DNA of 64,000 nt from Distichodus sexfasciatus (GCA_032718565.1 JAVGVS010000001.1:3358503-3422502), one strand, 5' to 3'. Positions 23,024-35,314 are shown, numbered from the stretch's first letter. The notes: generated from the letters alone by a model not told the origin. Translations and numbers: made by a program.

Positions 23024-24039
23024 TGCTGCCAGTTTTCAAACTTAGTGCATGTTCTTGTGGACTGGCAGCTGTAAGGCCTTTCTAGCAGGATGTAACACCA
23101 TGCTCTCCTACAGGGCTGTGTGAAGGATACATCTGTTGGAATAATGGGAATGGACTCAGCCCCCACCCCACTTCTCTCTACTGCTCTCACTCTCTGTAAG
23201 CACGACTGACTATGTTGCTATGCAGTGTCTACATTTTAAGTTTATTGACACACATTGTTTAACATTTACTAGTTAGCCCCAGCGGCCATAGTAACAGGAA
23301 CTGAAAAATGTTCTCAAATGACTCTGACTGTGTAAACTTACCACAGGTGAGTCATTTTATTTTTCCCACTCCTACTTTCATTGTGTCTTACACATTTAGG
23401 TAAGCATAGAATACATTACTTTCCTTTCCTTTCCAGTCCAAATGTTTTGTTTGAATCTTACCAATGAATACATTTAATTTACCTGTCACATTCATATTAT
23501 TATTATTATTGTTATTGTTATTATTAATCTGCTTCTATTAAGAAAATACATACATTTCCATGCTACTTTTTAAATAGCCTGCTATTGTAGTTGTTTCCCC
23601 CTAGTCAAGGTCTATATACTCACACCATTCCAATTACTGGCATGTAATGTATTTGAAGCTCTTGACGCATTTGCTCTGGTAAGTTTGAGACACTTTCGGG
23701 TGAATATCCTGTTTTCCTAAACACTGAAGTGAGTTGTTATTGGAAGCGTCACACAATGGAGCGGTCCTTGGCCATGTGAAGCACTACTTGAGATGAGGAT
23801 AGCATTTCAGAGCCATCGACAGAAAACCATTTACCTCCCGAGAGCTTGCAGCCTCTTCAGGGACCTCGCTGTCATTCTCAACATCACCGAGAATCAATTC
23901 AGAGTAACACGGGTGTGTGGTTTTTTTTGTTTGTTTGTTTGTTGTTTTGTAGTTTTTTCCAAGACTCCTCATTAATTTGCAACACTCAAAACAGAAACTG
24001 TAGCAGTTATAAGTGTTACTGACTTCAGATGTGTGTGTT
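23024..24039. other. Intergenic DNA
   Basis: Contains a small ATT/GTT run (23497-23528). No supported gene. Confidence 0.45.
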
Positions 24040-24480
24040 GTTGTAAGGTTAGTATATAGCCCAGTTCTCTTAGGTTCCATGGCGATACCTGGTGCGCAGC
24101 AGATTTCCATTGTTTTAAACCGGGATAAAAGTTCAGTCACGGTACGAATTTCGCACCGTCTCGCAAGAACCCACTTTTTGATGCATTCACGTGTTAGAGA
24201 CAACTAAATAGGGCTCCAACTGTTGTCAAATTACAATGGGATAATTAACGACTAATCGCTGCCTCGTCGGTCAGCGGACGCCAGCGATTTTGCTCGTGAT
24301 TGTACATCCTTGCGTCCTCGAGCACCCGTTTGACGTCATCACGCACCGTTCTAAAAAAAGTATTCAAAAATAGAACTGCCTTCAGACCCGCGAAACGTAA
24401 CAAAACGTTTATTTTAACGGACACGGTGCTGCATGGAACCCCATATTGTGTTACACACTGCAGTAATGGCAGCTGCGAGG
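24040..24480. other. CpG-rich block with a palindromic CRE
   Basis: Unusually CpG-dense for this window, with TGACGTCA (consensus cAMP response element) at 24331-24338 and GACTAATCG-type sequence at 24250, which also occurs in fish hAT-derived repeats. Either a regulatory block or a young repeat; I cannot separate these. Confidence 0.35.
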
Positions 24481-24839
24481 TCAATTTTTTTTCATGCTTT
24501 TTTAAGATTTTCTAAGCCTGTTGAAACTGTATTAGTGAATAGTTTACAACGTTGAGAAAAAACTTTTGATTAAAAAAAACACATGAGATTTTAAAAACTT
24601 ACATTTTATTTATGTGGCCGCTGACTGGGTAATGCCAATGACACACCCAGCAAAGGAAAACACATCTAAAACCCCATGACATACCGTTTTTAGTGAACAT
24701 GTCTGTGAACCTGGAAACCTATCAAAAATGTTGAAGATTTAAAGTGCCCCTGACGTACAGAGGATCATGAGGTCTGAATATGGATGTATAGTTTCACCCT
24801 TGCAAGGAAATCAAACTTGGTCATTGGTTTCATATGTCC

Positions 24840-25040
24840 ACCTTGAAGTAAGTAAGTATAATGTATAATGTATGTAAAGCGCCTTTCACAGACAAAAATT
24901 GACTAAGTGCTGTACAACAAACAAAGACAAATCTCACCAATGTATCACACAACAAAATAATAATAAAACAACAGCCCAAGCAAAGACTATTCAGCTCTGT
25001 TCGAAGGCCTGCTTTAAGAAAAGAAAAAGAAAAAGGAACT
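24840..25040. mobile_element. Probable interspersed-repeat fragment
   Basis: GTAAAGCGCCTTTCACAGAC followed by AAGTGCTGTACAACAA resembles a module common in fish interspersed repeats. Class and borders are unknown. Confidence 0.35.
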
Positions 25041-26793
25041 GTCACTTTAACATAGACTCACTTTAATGTCCACTGTCTCTGTTCCTAAAGCTGTGATTTA
25101 GTGAAGTTAGATGGTGACAGATTGGTTAATTGCTGGCAGAATTAATACTTTAAACTTTAATCATCTGTCATTGTGATCAGAGTGTCATTTTAATCATTCA
25201 AAATGTGCTTTGAATTTATGTATCAGACTTATAAATGACTCTATGCCATTTACTTTAATGTTGGATACTTTAATACTTAATACTTTATAAGTCTCTGGTG
25301 GTGTGAAATATGATGTTTATTATTTAGCTGTCCACAAAATACCATATTACTTAATTCAACAAATTGAAAAGTGAAGTTTTACAGTTAATAAAAAGTTTCT
25401 ATATTTTATCCTTTTTTCCCCTCTAACAGACAGTTCTCATTACATACGTCTGTGCACATCCTTGACTCGGAGGGATTTCAAGATACGAGACATAAAAATT
25501 CAAAGTGCAGAACCCAAAGTGATAGAAATTCAGCACCACGCGGACAACTGAATAATAACATTAATGAAATTTTTACGTTGACTAAAAGTCAGAGTTCCTC
25601 CTTCATTAATTTTAAAGTCACTCTCTCAGACTTGGAAATGCATTCGGACAGGCGGCTCTTTTCCCAGTCTCGGCATGGCCTGGCAGAGAAACCTGACAGT
25701 CCACCGACACTCTTGCCTTGTCACTCATCATTTTCAAACATGACAACCACTGCTAACCTTCCAGTTCCTGTCACACTTTACTTTTTTGTTCTCCCATTCC
25801 GTTGCAGTTATCTGTATCACACATTTCATTCGGTATCATATCTCATCAGTTACACAGTAGGCGATGATGGGGGACAATGGATCCCTTGAATGTGGCTATC
25901 TATAAAAGGAATAACATACTCATTTGGCCTGTAACACTTGTTTAATTGTAGGCTCCATGAAAAAATACTTGTGTTGGAAAGATTTGATCTCAGATGTTGT
26001 ACTGTGTGGGAGGGACCCTCCAAAACCCACCATGATGCAAACATGCTGAGGTGAGGAGGTTAATGTAGCAAATGCTGTCTGCTTCTAATGCTGAAGGCAT
26101 GGAAGTGGCACAGACACATCTATGGCCTTTGGAGTGGGCTTTCATATGGTTTAGGAAAACATTTGAGACCAGCATAATGAAGGAACACAACCTGAACTTA
26201 CAATGTTCATTGATGCACTGGCACTTTGCTCAACCTGAGTATTTCACACTGTATATAGGTGTATCATGCCTGGTTGACTTTTGTTAGGAAGCCTATTAAA
26301 ATGTCAGTTTTTATGGATTGCAAACATCCTAACAAAATGTGGTTTAATTTTGATAAAGAAACAGTGAGTTTTGGTTTGGAATGTTTTCTTTATTATGCAC
26401 TTCAAATACCCTATCTTACATCTGTTACCGTATCTGCAACTGAGATCCTTCTTTATAGTGGTAAATCTGATTAAAAAAAGAGAGATCTGAGTCAGAGAAT
26501 TATTTGACTTGGCTCTGAATAAATAGTAGTGATCTGCCTCCGAGTGCAATACAGTTTAAGCTGCATGGAGAAGCTTAGTTTGTCCTCTCCTCTCTCCCAA
26601 AGGACAACGGGTAATCATAGCTGCTCCCTGTCTGACATGACCAAACACAGGCAGCCAGAGAGCGGAAAAAGCTCCTAAAGGTGATACATTAACATTGCAG
26701 TCTAAATGTAATATACAATATTTTTAATCTAAATCCCTAAAAACCACCATCAAACAACATCAGCTGATAGGATAGCTATTATTCACATCAGCA
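25041..26793. other. AT-rich intergenic DNA
   Basis: No supported gene. A 145-codon ORF at 25452-25889 has no domain or family resemblance and is not called. Confidence 0.45.
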
Positions 26794-26840
26794 TCTCTCT
26801 CTCGCTCTCTCTCTCTCTCTTTCTTTCTCTCTCTCTCTCT
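26794..26840. repeat. CT microsatellite
   Basis: CT run with a few variants. A second short run lies at 26966-26995. Confidence 0.9.
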
Positions 26841-27999
26841 GTCCTCTCCCCGTCCTTCCGCACCAGGCCATCATCCAGACAGAAAACTTCCTTGTCTGAT
26901 AAAGAGTCACACTACCACCTGCCTCTAAAGCTTACCACAATTATTCTCTTATTCTTCTGAGTCTCTCTTCCTCTCTCTCTCTTTCTCTTTCTCCTCGGTA
27001 AGCGCTCATCTCAGTCTGTGTCGTGTTTAAGTAGCTTAGTCTCTCCTCTGTGCCGCTGATTTCCTTGTAGGCCTTGGCGTCCTTAAGATGTGATCACCTT
27101 CCTCCGATGCCCCTGGGATTAACCAGGCCAGGCCGCCTCTCTCCCCACGACTCGCTCTCTACCTTTGTAGTCAATAAAAGACTAACTAGAAAAGAATGAG
27201 AGGATGGCAGAATCAATCTAGTGGAAGCCACCCCACCGTTTTCTCATCATTTCTGGTGTCGCGTGTCATCTCTGACTGTAACTCGGAAAAAGCACAAGCT
27301 CAGTATGGGGGATGGCGTTTTCCACCCCATCCGAGTGTTATTCAGCCTGAAGGAAAAGTGGGATTTAGATGGAGTGTGGGATTTTGACGCCCTGATCGCG
27401 AGGATAAGTTGTGTTAGGCTGTGTACATACACACAGCAGGGGTGACTATTAAGTGCTTGTGAGCATTTCCAGTGCATCAAGTATCCATGGATTTTGTTCT
27501 ATGTGGCTTTACTGTGATCTGGATGTTGCTGATGTGTGTCAGATGGAAGTATGTAGAGCTCTTTAGGTTCATTGCCATGAAGATCAGATGGGTGTGTGTA
27601 TGTATGTGTGTGTGGTTGATTTGTTTGGTGGCTGGATGGAAGTTGTGCTGATTGGCAGTATGAGGACTGAACCCACTCAGCAGTATTGTATTGTGATCAA
27701 TAATTAGGTTTAGTGCTGACACTCCGAAGACTTCTGTAGCCAGTTACTGTCAGGGCCATAATCTGCTTAGTTTAACATATGAGGTCACTCTCAGTTGTCT
27801 CATTACAAGTTCATGTGTGGTTCATGACATGAGACATGACTCTAAAAGGCCTTTTAGAACCTCTTCTTGGTCTTCGTCAGTTTTACACCAGCAGTTGTCT
27901 ACTGGTTGACATTCATTTATTGGGTAAATCAAAAAAAGTTACTTACAGTTCCGGAGAGGATATTAAGTCCTTATATTTGTCATTAAAGTTGATTTTAAT
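26841..27999. other. Intergenic DNA with candidate regulatory stretches
   Basis: 27030-27420 is complex and contains CpG. The remainder is plain. No gene seen. Confidence 0.35.
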
Positions 28000-28215
28000 A
28001 CTGTAATAGCATTGGCAAGCATGGACCAGGTAATTGCATCAGAGCAGCTGTCTGGTGTTCATCCAGGCCTTGATTTTTTTAAGAGCACGTCTGCTTGGAT
28101 GTAATATTAATTAAAGTGAATTAAAGGCTCTAAATGACGGCTTTGAGCACCAGCAATGTTGAATTGCTATTGAATTGCATTTTAATTAAATATATCTGAA
28201 TGCTATACACTGCTT
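28000..28215. other. Candidate conserved non-coding element, homeodomain-motif dense
   Basis: Contains GGTAATTGCAT, ATTAATTAAAG, GAATTAAAGG and TTTTAATTAAAT within 160 bp and no simple repeat. Inference from motif density. Confidence 0.4.
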
Positions 28216-28244
28216 ACAAGGACAATCAGTTCTATCACGTGATG

Positions 28245-28278
28245 CGTGTGTGTGTGTGTGTGTGTGTGTATATATCCA
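28245..28278. repeat. TG microsatellite
   Basis: TG run ending in TATATA. Confidence 0.95.
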
Positions 28279-28919
28279 TTTTTTTGTGGAATCGCAAATG
28301 TTAATTTATTTAATTCAGAGGTAAATCAGAGTTTGATCAGTGATTTTCTTTTAAAATATCCTTGTCCTTGGAGCATTCTCTTATAACTTATCTACAAGTA
28401 GGTGTGTGAGTGTGTGTGTGTGTCCTGCCACTTTCATGTCCATTGGTATGTTTTCATACACTTGCATGCTGATGAGATGAGGCGTGTCATAGCTGGCTGC
28501 CTCTCTGTGGGTTTGTTTCTCAGACCCTTTAAAGCTCTCACACGACACATCCATAAACAGTTTTGACGGGTTTGAGAGATTTTGTCACAGTGGAAGGAAA
28601 AAAGAGAGATGTCCAAAACAAAGACAGAAATTTGGTTGACAGTTACAGTTCAGCTGAATATGTATTGTTCTCAAGCAGAGCGAGCAGGGGAGCGTATTTT
28701 TGCTTCGTAAATCTCTCTCTCTTTCTCTCTGTCTCTGCTGAAAATTAAGGATATATTCCTTTATTCCCAACTACTATTTTGAACCTCCTTAACAGTCTAA
28801 TCTACCCCTAAAAACATCAGGCTACATTGTAGTTCTAATACAGTATATATGGCAAAATGACACCCTTTTTGAAAATGGCCCTTGAATGCAACAAGATGAA
28901 AATTTGGCCCTTCAAAGCA

Positions 28920-29830
28920 ATAAATAATGTTCCTCTCAAGCGCCTATTTTGAATGGGAGATTTCCTGTTCCCACCTCTTGTTTCTCAGACTCTTGGGCTT
29001 TGAAGGAGCAAAAGTGAGATAAAGTGTGGAACGAAATGACTACAACAGACGGCTCTCCCTGGGCCCAATGAATTCCCATAGTATTAGTTTTTATCTTTCT
29101 CCGATTTCTTTTGAAGCTTGATTCGAAGAACCATGGCCATATGAAGAAGAGCGCAACGTAAATGTGTGGCATGAAAAGATGAAAGTTTACAGCCTGCTCA
29201 TTCATCTGCTGGAGAAGAGAAGGGCTTCTCGCTTGCTTGGCTCTTCATTGTGTGGCCACCACCCGATCTGAAAAACTGGTGGTATCGTTGTTCTTTATCG
29301 GAGCGACTCGAACACATTTTGATATCCGCCTTTGTCATTGTAATGTGAATGTGTGCATTAAAACATGAATAAAGCATTATTTCAGGCTCAATTTAGCATT
29401 AAAGTGTCTTTTTTCTCCGCCGTCCCATCCCTTCTTCTCTGCACGGATGGAGGGGGCCCATGGTTCTAATATGGGACTATTCTATATCAGGGGATGAAGC
29501 TGTCTGTTCAGGTGATTGACACAAGCCCACATTAAGAGGTGGTTTTGAAAATTAGTCCGCGGAGAGCCGGCGGAGGTGTGCGGGAGAAGGAGAGCGGTCT
29601 CCGAGAGGAGCCGTGCCTTTTTAACCCCACTCATTGGTATTCCGTGGCGCGTGTGGCGAGCGGCGCTCTAAACGGCAGACGAAGCCCACAGAGAGCCGCC
29701 AACAATATGCAGCCCGGAATACAGAAATCAAAACGGGCCCAATTAATAATCACATGGTTAGTTCATATTTCATACGCGGCTCAGAGGCAGCGCCGAAACA
29801 AAGTTCACTCGAGCAGGAATTCAGGAGCTA
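28920..29830. other. Long candidate conserved non-coding block, CpG-rich 3' half
   Basis: About 900 bp without repeats. The 3' half (29540-29800) is strongly CpG-rich, then passes into an AT-rich core (CAATTAATAATCACATGG at about 29740). It ends in CT/CA microsatellites. No ORF shows a domain; coding is unlikely because the ORFs overlap on different frames without splice context. Confidence 0.4.
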
Positions 29831-29925
29831 GTCTCTCTCTGTCTCTTTCTCTCTGTCTTTCTTTCTCACACTCATTCCATCTCTCTTTTTAACTCCCTCT
29901 CTTTCACACACACACACACACACAC

Positions 29926-30210
29926 ACAGAGTCTTGTATTACTATCTTTGTGAGGTCTTTCCACAGACTCCCATAATGACTAAAGTACATAATTTTACAC
30001 CTGCACCTAATCCTAACCCTAACCTTAACCTCAGTAACCAAAAGCACATCTTTTACCTCTTTTAGTTTCTCAAATAAAACAAGCACATTTTCTATAAAGT
30101 CATTTCTCCTCATAGGGACCTCTCAAATGTCCTCACAAAACCCAAAAAACAACATAAAAGTGATTTTAGGGGACAAAAAGGTCCCCACAATGCGATAAAT
30201 ACATGGACAC
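29926..30210 (+). repeat. Interspersed repeat family 3 (telomere-like core, CA flank)
   Basis: Runs from a CA array into GTATTACTATCTTTGTGAGG, a core with CTAATCCTAACCCTAACC (30006-30023), and ends CCTCACAAAACC...GGTCCCCACA followed by CA. Relatives lie at 35315-35490, 56150-56398 and 60628-60990. Confidence 0.7.
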
Positions 30211-30212
30211 AC

Positions 30213-30512
30213 ACACACATTGTCTCTCTCTAATACACAAACACACTCTTTAGCTCCCTCTCTCACACATACATTCACGCAACTGCCTTTCTCACTTTTA
30301 CTTTCTCTCTGTCTGTCTTTCTCTTTCTCACTTGCTCACCCCATTTCTCTCTCTTTCTTTTTCACCTTGTTTCTCACTTTCTCTTTATCTGTGTATGTAT
30401 GTGTCTCTCCCTCTCTTATCCTCCCATGCGTTCCCAATTGCACTGCTTCACTCTCACTCTGTTTCACCCCCTCTCTCTCCCTCTCCCTCTCTCTCTTTCT
30501 CTTCTCACTCAC
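30213..30512. repeat. Pyrimidine-rich low-complexity tract
   Basis: CA then CT/TTTCT-rich sequence of about 300 bp. ORFs are low-complexity S/L/F strings. Confidence 0.85.
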
Positions 30513-31437
30513 CTTAACATTTTGAACTTTGCTGGTGTTTTTCTCTGGACTCTGCATGGGAGAGAAGCGGCGTGGCAGTAATGATGTATTTGGACATTCT
30601 CTGTCTCCTCTTTTGTAAGGGCCTGTGGAAAAACATCACATAGTCGGCATGAAAGTTCTATGATTTACCGTAATTAGAATACAAAGCACATATATTTCTC
30701 AGTGAAAATTACATCTGTGATTTACCTGTAGAACGGACATTTCTTCAGCTCTGCATTAATATGAGAATAAAACATTAAGCTCTTCAGTAGATGCTATTAT
30801 TTCACACACATACACATAAATATATGCACATTCTGCTCAGCCTTGACCCCTCACCCCCTCCGTCTAAGCATTAAGCTTCTCAACATGCAAAAGCCAGCAA
30901 ATTTATACACCATATTTTAATTAAACCAAATAATAAAGACTAAATACCTTTAACTAAAAATACTTTAATGTGCTCATTGCGTTAAAAGCCTCTGCTTTTC
31001 TAAGAGCCTTCTAAAATGGAGTGAGGTTCAATGCATACCCTATAAAGTCCTTTCAAAAGAAATGTAGGTTTCTTCTTTGTGTGTGTGTGTGTGACTGGGT
31101 GTTTCCAATGGGAAGTTTAACCCTTAATTTCTTTATGAAAATAATCCAAAGGATTAAATAACATTTAATTACTGAGATTATGAGAATAGGATTCAGGCAT
31201 ACAGGCAACACAGCCAGCAATAGATGAAAACAAGTCACTGAAATTATATCATATTATATATTATTTTTTGCCATGTCTCTGTGGCAGTTGTTATTGTTAA
31301 GATCTTCACAAACAAAAAGACAAAATTTAACTTTGGATAAATTATTGACTGGGAATAAGATTAGACTCAGATGTAACATTATTTAGCTACAGGAGTGAAC
31401 AAGCCGTTGGAAATACCCCACGAGGGTTGCAATGTAC
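30513..31437. other. AT-rich intergenic DNA
   Basis: No supported feature; a TG run lies at 31077-31092. Confidence 0.5.
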
Positions 31438-31471
<34 letters not shown>

Positions 31472-31483
31472 ATGTGTGTGTGG
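31438..31483. repeat. TG microsatellite
   Basis: Perfect TG run with a short interruption. Confidence 0.95.
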
Positions 31484-31499
31484 TCGTTCCACTCCCCTC

Positions 31500-31770
31500 A
31501 AAGTCAGTGATGAGCACTTTACTGATTTTGACATATTCATTTAAAGTTGCTAATCAGATGTAAATATGCAGAACAGGTTCCCCTGGGCTCTCTTTGAAAT
31601 GCAAATATCACATGCAAACAAAGGTGCTGCTGGACGGATCCCCTGTTCTGGAGGAATGAGAGGCGTGATAGTGCTCATATCTCATTAGGAGCCTGGAAAA
31701 AAATTAGCCTCCATTAAACTGTTTATTACGTTTTGTTTCCAATTCATTTGAACAATATCTCCTCCTTATA
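31500..31770. other. Candidate conserved non-coding element with POU octamer
   Basis: Repeat-free block. It contains the exact octamer ATGCAAAT at 31599-31606, followed by ACATGCAAAC and AACAAAGG (SOX-type), then several ATTAG/ATTAA sites. Inference from motif clustering. Confidence 0.45.
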
Positions 31771-32599
31771 GATGTGCCTGGTGAGGAGAGCAGGTGAGCA
31801 GCTCTGGTGATCTTAAAGACAATTTTCTGTAAAAGGCTCTGTGGAGTTAAGTCACATGCTAAACAAGGCGATTTGCAAACAAATCATGACAGGAACATCC
31901 CAGTGGCTAGAAAAGGACAAAGTGTTGTATGCCTGTTCAATTTTTTTTTCTGCATGAAAACCAAATTATTCAAATCAGCATAAAGGTTGCATTTTTTTTT
32001 TGTACAAATCTGAGATCTAGCAGACAAAAATGATATTGGTTGAGGTTCCTTGTGAGAGGTTTTGCAAAGCTGTAGAAGAATTCAAATGTACACATTCCAG
32101 CTCTATTAGAGAACTTAAAGATACATTCCATACCTAAGGATTCTGTTAAATAATTAGGGTCTAGTGCCACCTAAGGAGGTGATATTGGGCCTAATTTACC
32201 ATTATCTTGTTTTTTTTCTTAAACTTGTTCTTAAGAGTATAACTCTTCAACCATGCACAAACCTGCATGCAAAAAAATTAGCTTAAAAGTGCTCTTCAGC
32301 ATTTGTGTAATCTGTTTTTACCTAAATACAAGTCTACAAAACATTGATGAATGTTAAAACCTGTGTTGTTTTTGGTCAAATTTTCTTTTACTTAGATTCT
32401 CTCAAATGTTACTGTCTGTTAAATCTGTTTAACCCACATAATTAAGAATGACCTAAATGCAAGTTGATGGGTTAGAGGATTGATCTTCACTAAACACAAA
32501 AAAAAAACCTCAATGCTTTTGACAGGGCTGAGCTCTGAAAGAGACGTGACACGTCCATGCACTAAGGCTGGAAAATGAAAGGCAGTTTTAGTGTTCTGC
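31771..32599. other. AT-rich intergenic DNA
   Basis: No gene seen. A weaker CTCF-like site in reverse (32164-32177) matches 11 of 14 positions. Confidence 0.4.
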
Positions 32600-33190
32600 A
32601 CAATCGGTGCAAATGCTTACGGATGCTGCACATGCCTCCAGCGTGAAGGCCCACTGGAGCGTCCGGACGCCGGCTCACAGGTGACCGCAATCAGACCGCA
32701 CCCCCCTCCTCCCCCGTCCACTCCCCCGTCGCCCGCGTGCCAAGGGCTCTCTGAAAGGAAACCCACTTTACTGGCACCGCGCCTCGCTGTCCCACCATTT
32801 CCAATTTCCAGCAGGCAAATTGGGATTCCTGACTGCACGCACAAGTGTCTGAAGCACCATTTTCTGACTCTATGGAGTGGAAAATATGATTCAATTCCTG
32901 TTCAACGCCTTTTCATTAACCGACTGCTGAATGTCATCCACAGAAAGTGTGTGCTTGTATCCAAGTAGAACAATAATTGTATACTATTATTCATCCCAAT
33001 TATACTTTTGAGAATTTTTTGTTGTATTTTTCCTCCTCTGCAGATGTGGACTTGGAAAATGAAGCTGTGAAGAGGAGGCTGGAGCAGTAGGCGAGCGCAC
33101 AGCGCCTATGAGGCCTCGCCGTAGCGAGGCGCTGGTTTTAATGGTTGAAGGCGGTAGTTAAAGCAGCCTGATCCCTGTGGAGTGAGGTTT
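32600..33190. other. CpG-rich candidate regulatory block
   Basis: Two GC-rich, CpG-rich stretches (32600-32900 and 33080-33140) around an AT-rich core. The 125-codon ORF at 32591-32968 has no domain and is proline-biased by composition. Contains the hairpin at 33113-33130. Confidence 0.4.
33113..33130. other. Perfect 7-bp hairpin with 4-base loop
   Basis: GCCTCGC, loop CGTA, GCGAGGC. A competing stem pairs AGCGCCT (33101-33107) with AGGCGCT (33127-33133), sharing bases with the first. Confidence 0.6.
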
Positions 33191-33289
33191 CAGCCCTCCA
33201 TGTGTACAGCCACTTAACCAGACTCAGAGATATTAGCCCTGCCATGACTTAACTGCCAATCCATATCCCCCCACCGCTGTACTCCCTAT

Positions 33290-33620
33290 TAAAATTTTAC
33301 AGGTCAAAAACCTAAAAGGCAGTTAAAGAAATGTTCTTTTTCATTATAAGTGACAAAAAAAGCTAACAGGGCAGGCCAAGTCATAATGGCACAGTAATTA
33401 GGACCTCTCCACTTGATAAAGTGTGACTGTAAATCAATGTTGTACTAATTAATCAATATTTTAATTATTCGACCTTTTAATGAACATTTTTGTCAAATTC
33501 CCTCGGACCTTGTGGCCACAGTGGCCTGCTATGTCATCATTAGTTCCAACAGTGAGCCTGAGAGTGTGGTTTTAAAGGGCCATCATTAGAAATGCTATAA
33601 AGCACCTCCTCGTCCTTCTT
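33290..33620. other. Candidate conserved non-coding element, homeodomain / NK2 motifs
   Basis: Contains TAATTA at 33395-33400, an NK2-type CACTTGA at 33410-33416, ACTAATTAATCAATATT at about 33435, TTTTAATTATT, then a GC-balanced stretch with paired GGCCACAGTGGCC. No repeats and no ORF. Among the most convincing such blocks by eye. Confidence 0.45.
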
Positions 33621-34380
33621 TTGCCTCAAAACTACAACACAACAAAACTTTCCACAGTTCCCTGCATATTTTATTTCAGCTATCTTAAGTCTGGTTGAAT
33701 ATACAATATGAAACTGGGTTTTTTTTGCATACTTGAGTGGTTGGTTACATTAATTGTCCAAAAATAATGCATTCCTGTATCTCCATATATCTTTGTTTCT
33801 GAACTTGTATGAGAAATGTACCGTTACTTATTATATCCTCGAATGTAAAAAAAATCATTAGGTTTTATCAAATCAAACCTTTCCATACTACATATAAAAA
33901 CACAGAGCATGTTAGGTAGTGAAGCAACTGAACCAACATTAATTAATTGTCCATATGCAATGCCACATTTGAAAGAAATCTGAACACAGTGCCAGATTTG
34001 AGGTGTCTTACCTCAGTATTAACATACCAACCTTGTTCGTATGATGAGACTGTTTAAGTAATTACATATTTATGTAATTATGTAAATACGTACTTATTAG
34101 CAGCCTATGTAATTATCGCTTTGTGAGTTGCATGCTCCTTACTGGCAAGATTTCATATTTTGCCATATTTTTAATATACCTCTTTTAACTCTGTCAATGC
34201 TTGGAATATGTCCCTAAACAAATGCAGTGGGAGCTTGCAGTTAGCAGAATGACTTCTTCATTTAGAACATCACTCTAATGTAAGCCCAATCAATCATTAC
34301 ACTCCAGGTTTACAAAAAGCCTTATGTCAGTTTCACCTGAACCTTAAATAGATATATTTTTTACCTTTTCTTTTAATGAC
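33621..34380. other. AT-rich intergenic DNA
   Basis: No gene. TAATTAC/TAATTAT motifs recur at 34060-34115. Confidence 0.45.
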
Positions 34381-34439
34381 CTACTGTGCCAAAGCTTCTT
34401 TGTTTGCCTGTCATTGTAGAAAGGGGAAGAAAGCAAGCC

Positions 34440-34760
34440 CTCCTGTCAACACAGTGTCCATCTAAAACATGGAGTCCAGGAGGAATGTGTGCGTGGATGG
34501 TGGCGAGATGGAAGGCAGTGGGGCGTGTGGGGAGAGGGGAGGTGGGTGTTGTGAGGGGAAGCGTCTCCGCTTTGCCGTACCTGTCGGCTTGAGTTTGTCT
34601 GGGTGGCCGGGTGGCCGGGCGTCTGGTGCGGGCAGGCAGCAGACAGCGGGAGTCTGTTTAATGTGCCATAACTGCAGAGCAGACGCATGACGAGGAGACC
34701 CGCTCTGCTCCCGACCTGATGGGAGACTGGAAGGGAAAGACCTGTCTGACCTGGACGGAG
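34440..34760. other. GC/CpG-rich candidate regulatory block
   Basis: GC-rich block with short GGCCGGGTGGCCGGGCG internal repetition. A 217-codon minus-strand ORF starts in it and runs into AT-rich DNA, without any domain. Confidence 0.3.
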
Positions 34761-35314
34761 TTTCACATTCGATATGTCAGAAATGCTCCCGTAGTAATGG
34801 TGGAAGAAGTCTTTGATGTTTGTTTTATATGGATGTGTATGTTTTATGGATTGAGTGGAATAGTTCTCATTTTCCCCCCTGTAACAGGCAATCGGTCCAA
34901 TGCCGAACCGAAGTAATACAAGATTTCTAATACTGTGCTTTATGTTCCCCTTGACCATGGATGTGTTAAATGAAACAAATTGAATCAATAAAAAATTATT
35001 CACATTTGTGTGGTGACCAAGTAAATGAGATCTACAGTGCTCATAACAGCAATGAATAATCAATTTGGGAAGCATACTTACCAAAGTCATTGTACACAAA
35101 TTATTGTAGTATATTTGACTTTAGATTTTGGTCACTGAGGTTATGTTATATTTAGGTCAGCAACTAGCAACTAGATCACCAGGGATAGCATTATTTGGAC
35201 CTAGCACTAACTTCCTTTATCCATGACCTATTAACCTGTGTTACTTTGAGGACACTTCATCCTGTATAATGTGGCCTCTTTTTTCTTTCTGAAAGACAGG
35301 AAGTCCAGAGATTT
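34761..35314. other. AT-rich intergenic DNA
   Basis: No supported feature. Confidence 0.5.

Noticed and set aside
22618..23190. 190-codon minus-strand ORF
   Set aside because: Translation of the polypurine tract (F/L/P/S only); no domain, no splice context.
25452..25889. 145-codon + strand ORF
   Set aside because: No domain, signal peptide or splice context; chance length in a 64-kb eukaryotic window.
32591..32968. 125-codon + strand ORF with a proline stretch
   Set aside because: No family resemblance; composition follows the local CpG-rich DNA and there are no supporting exons.
34446..35099. 217-codon minus-strand ORF
   Set aside because: Crosses from a GC-rich block into AT-rich DNA, with no recognisable domain and no conserved motif.
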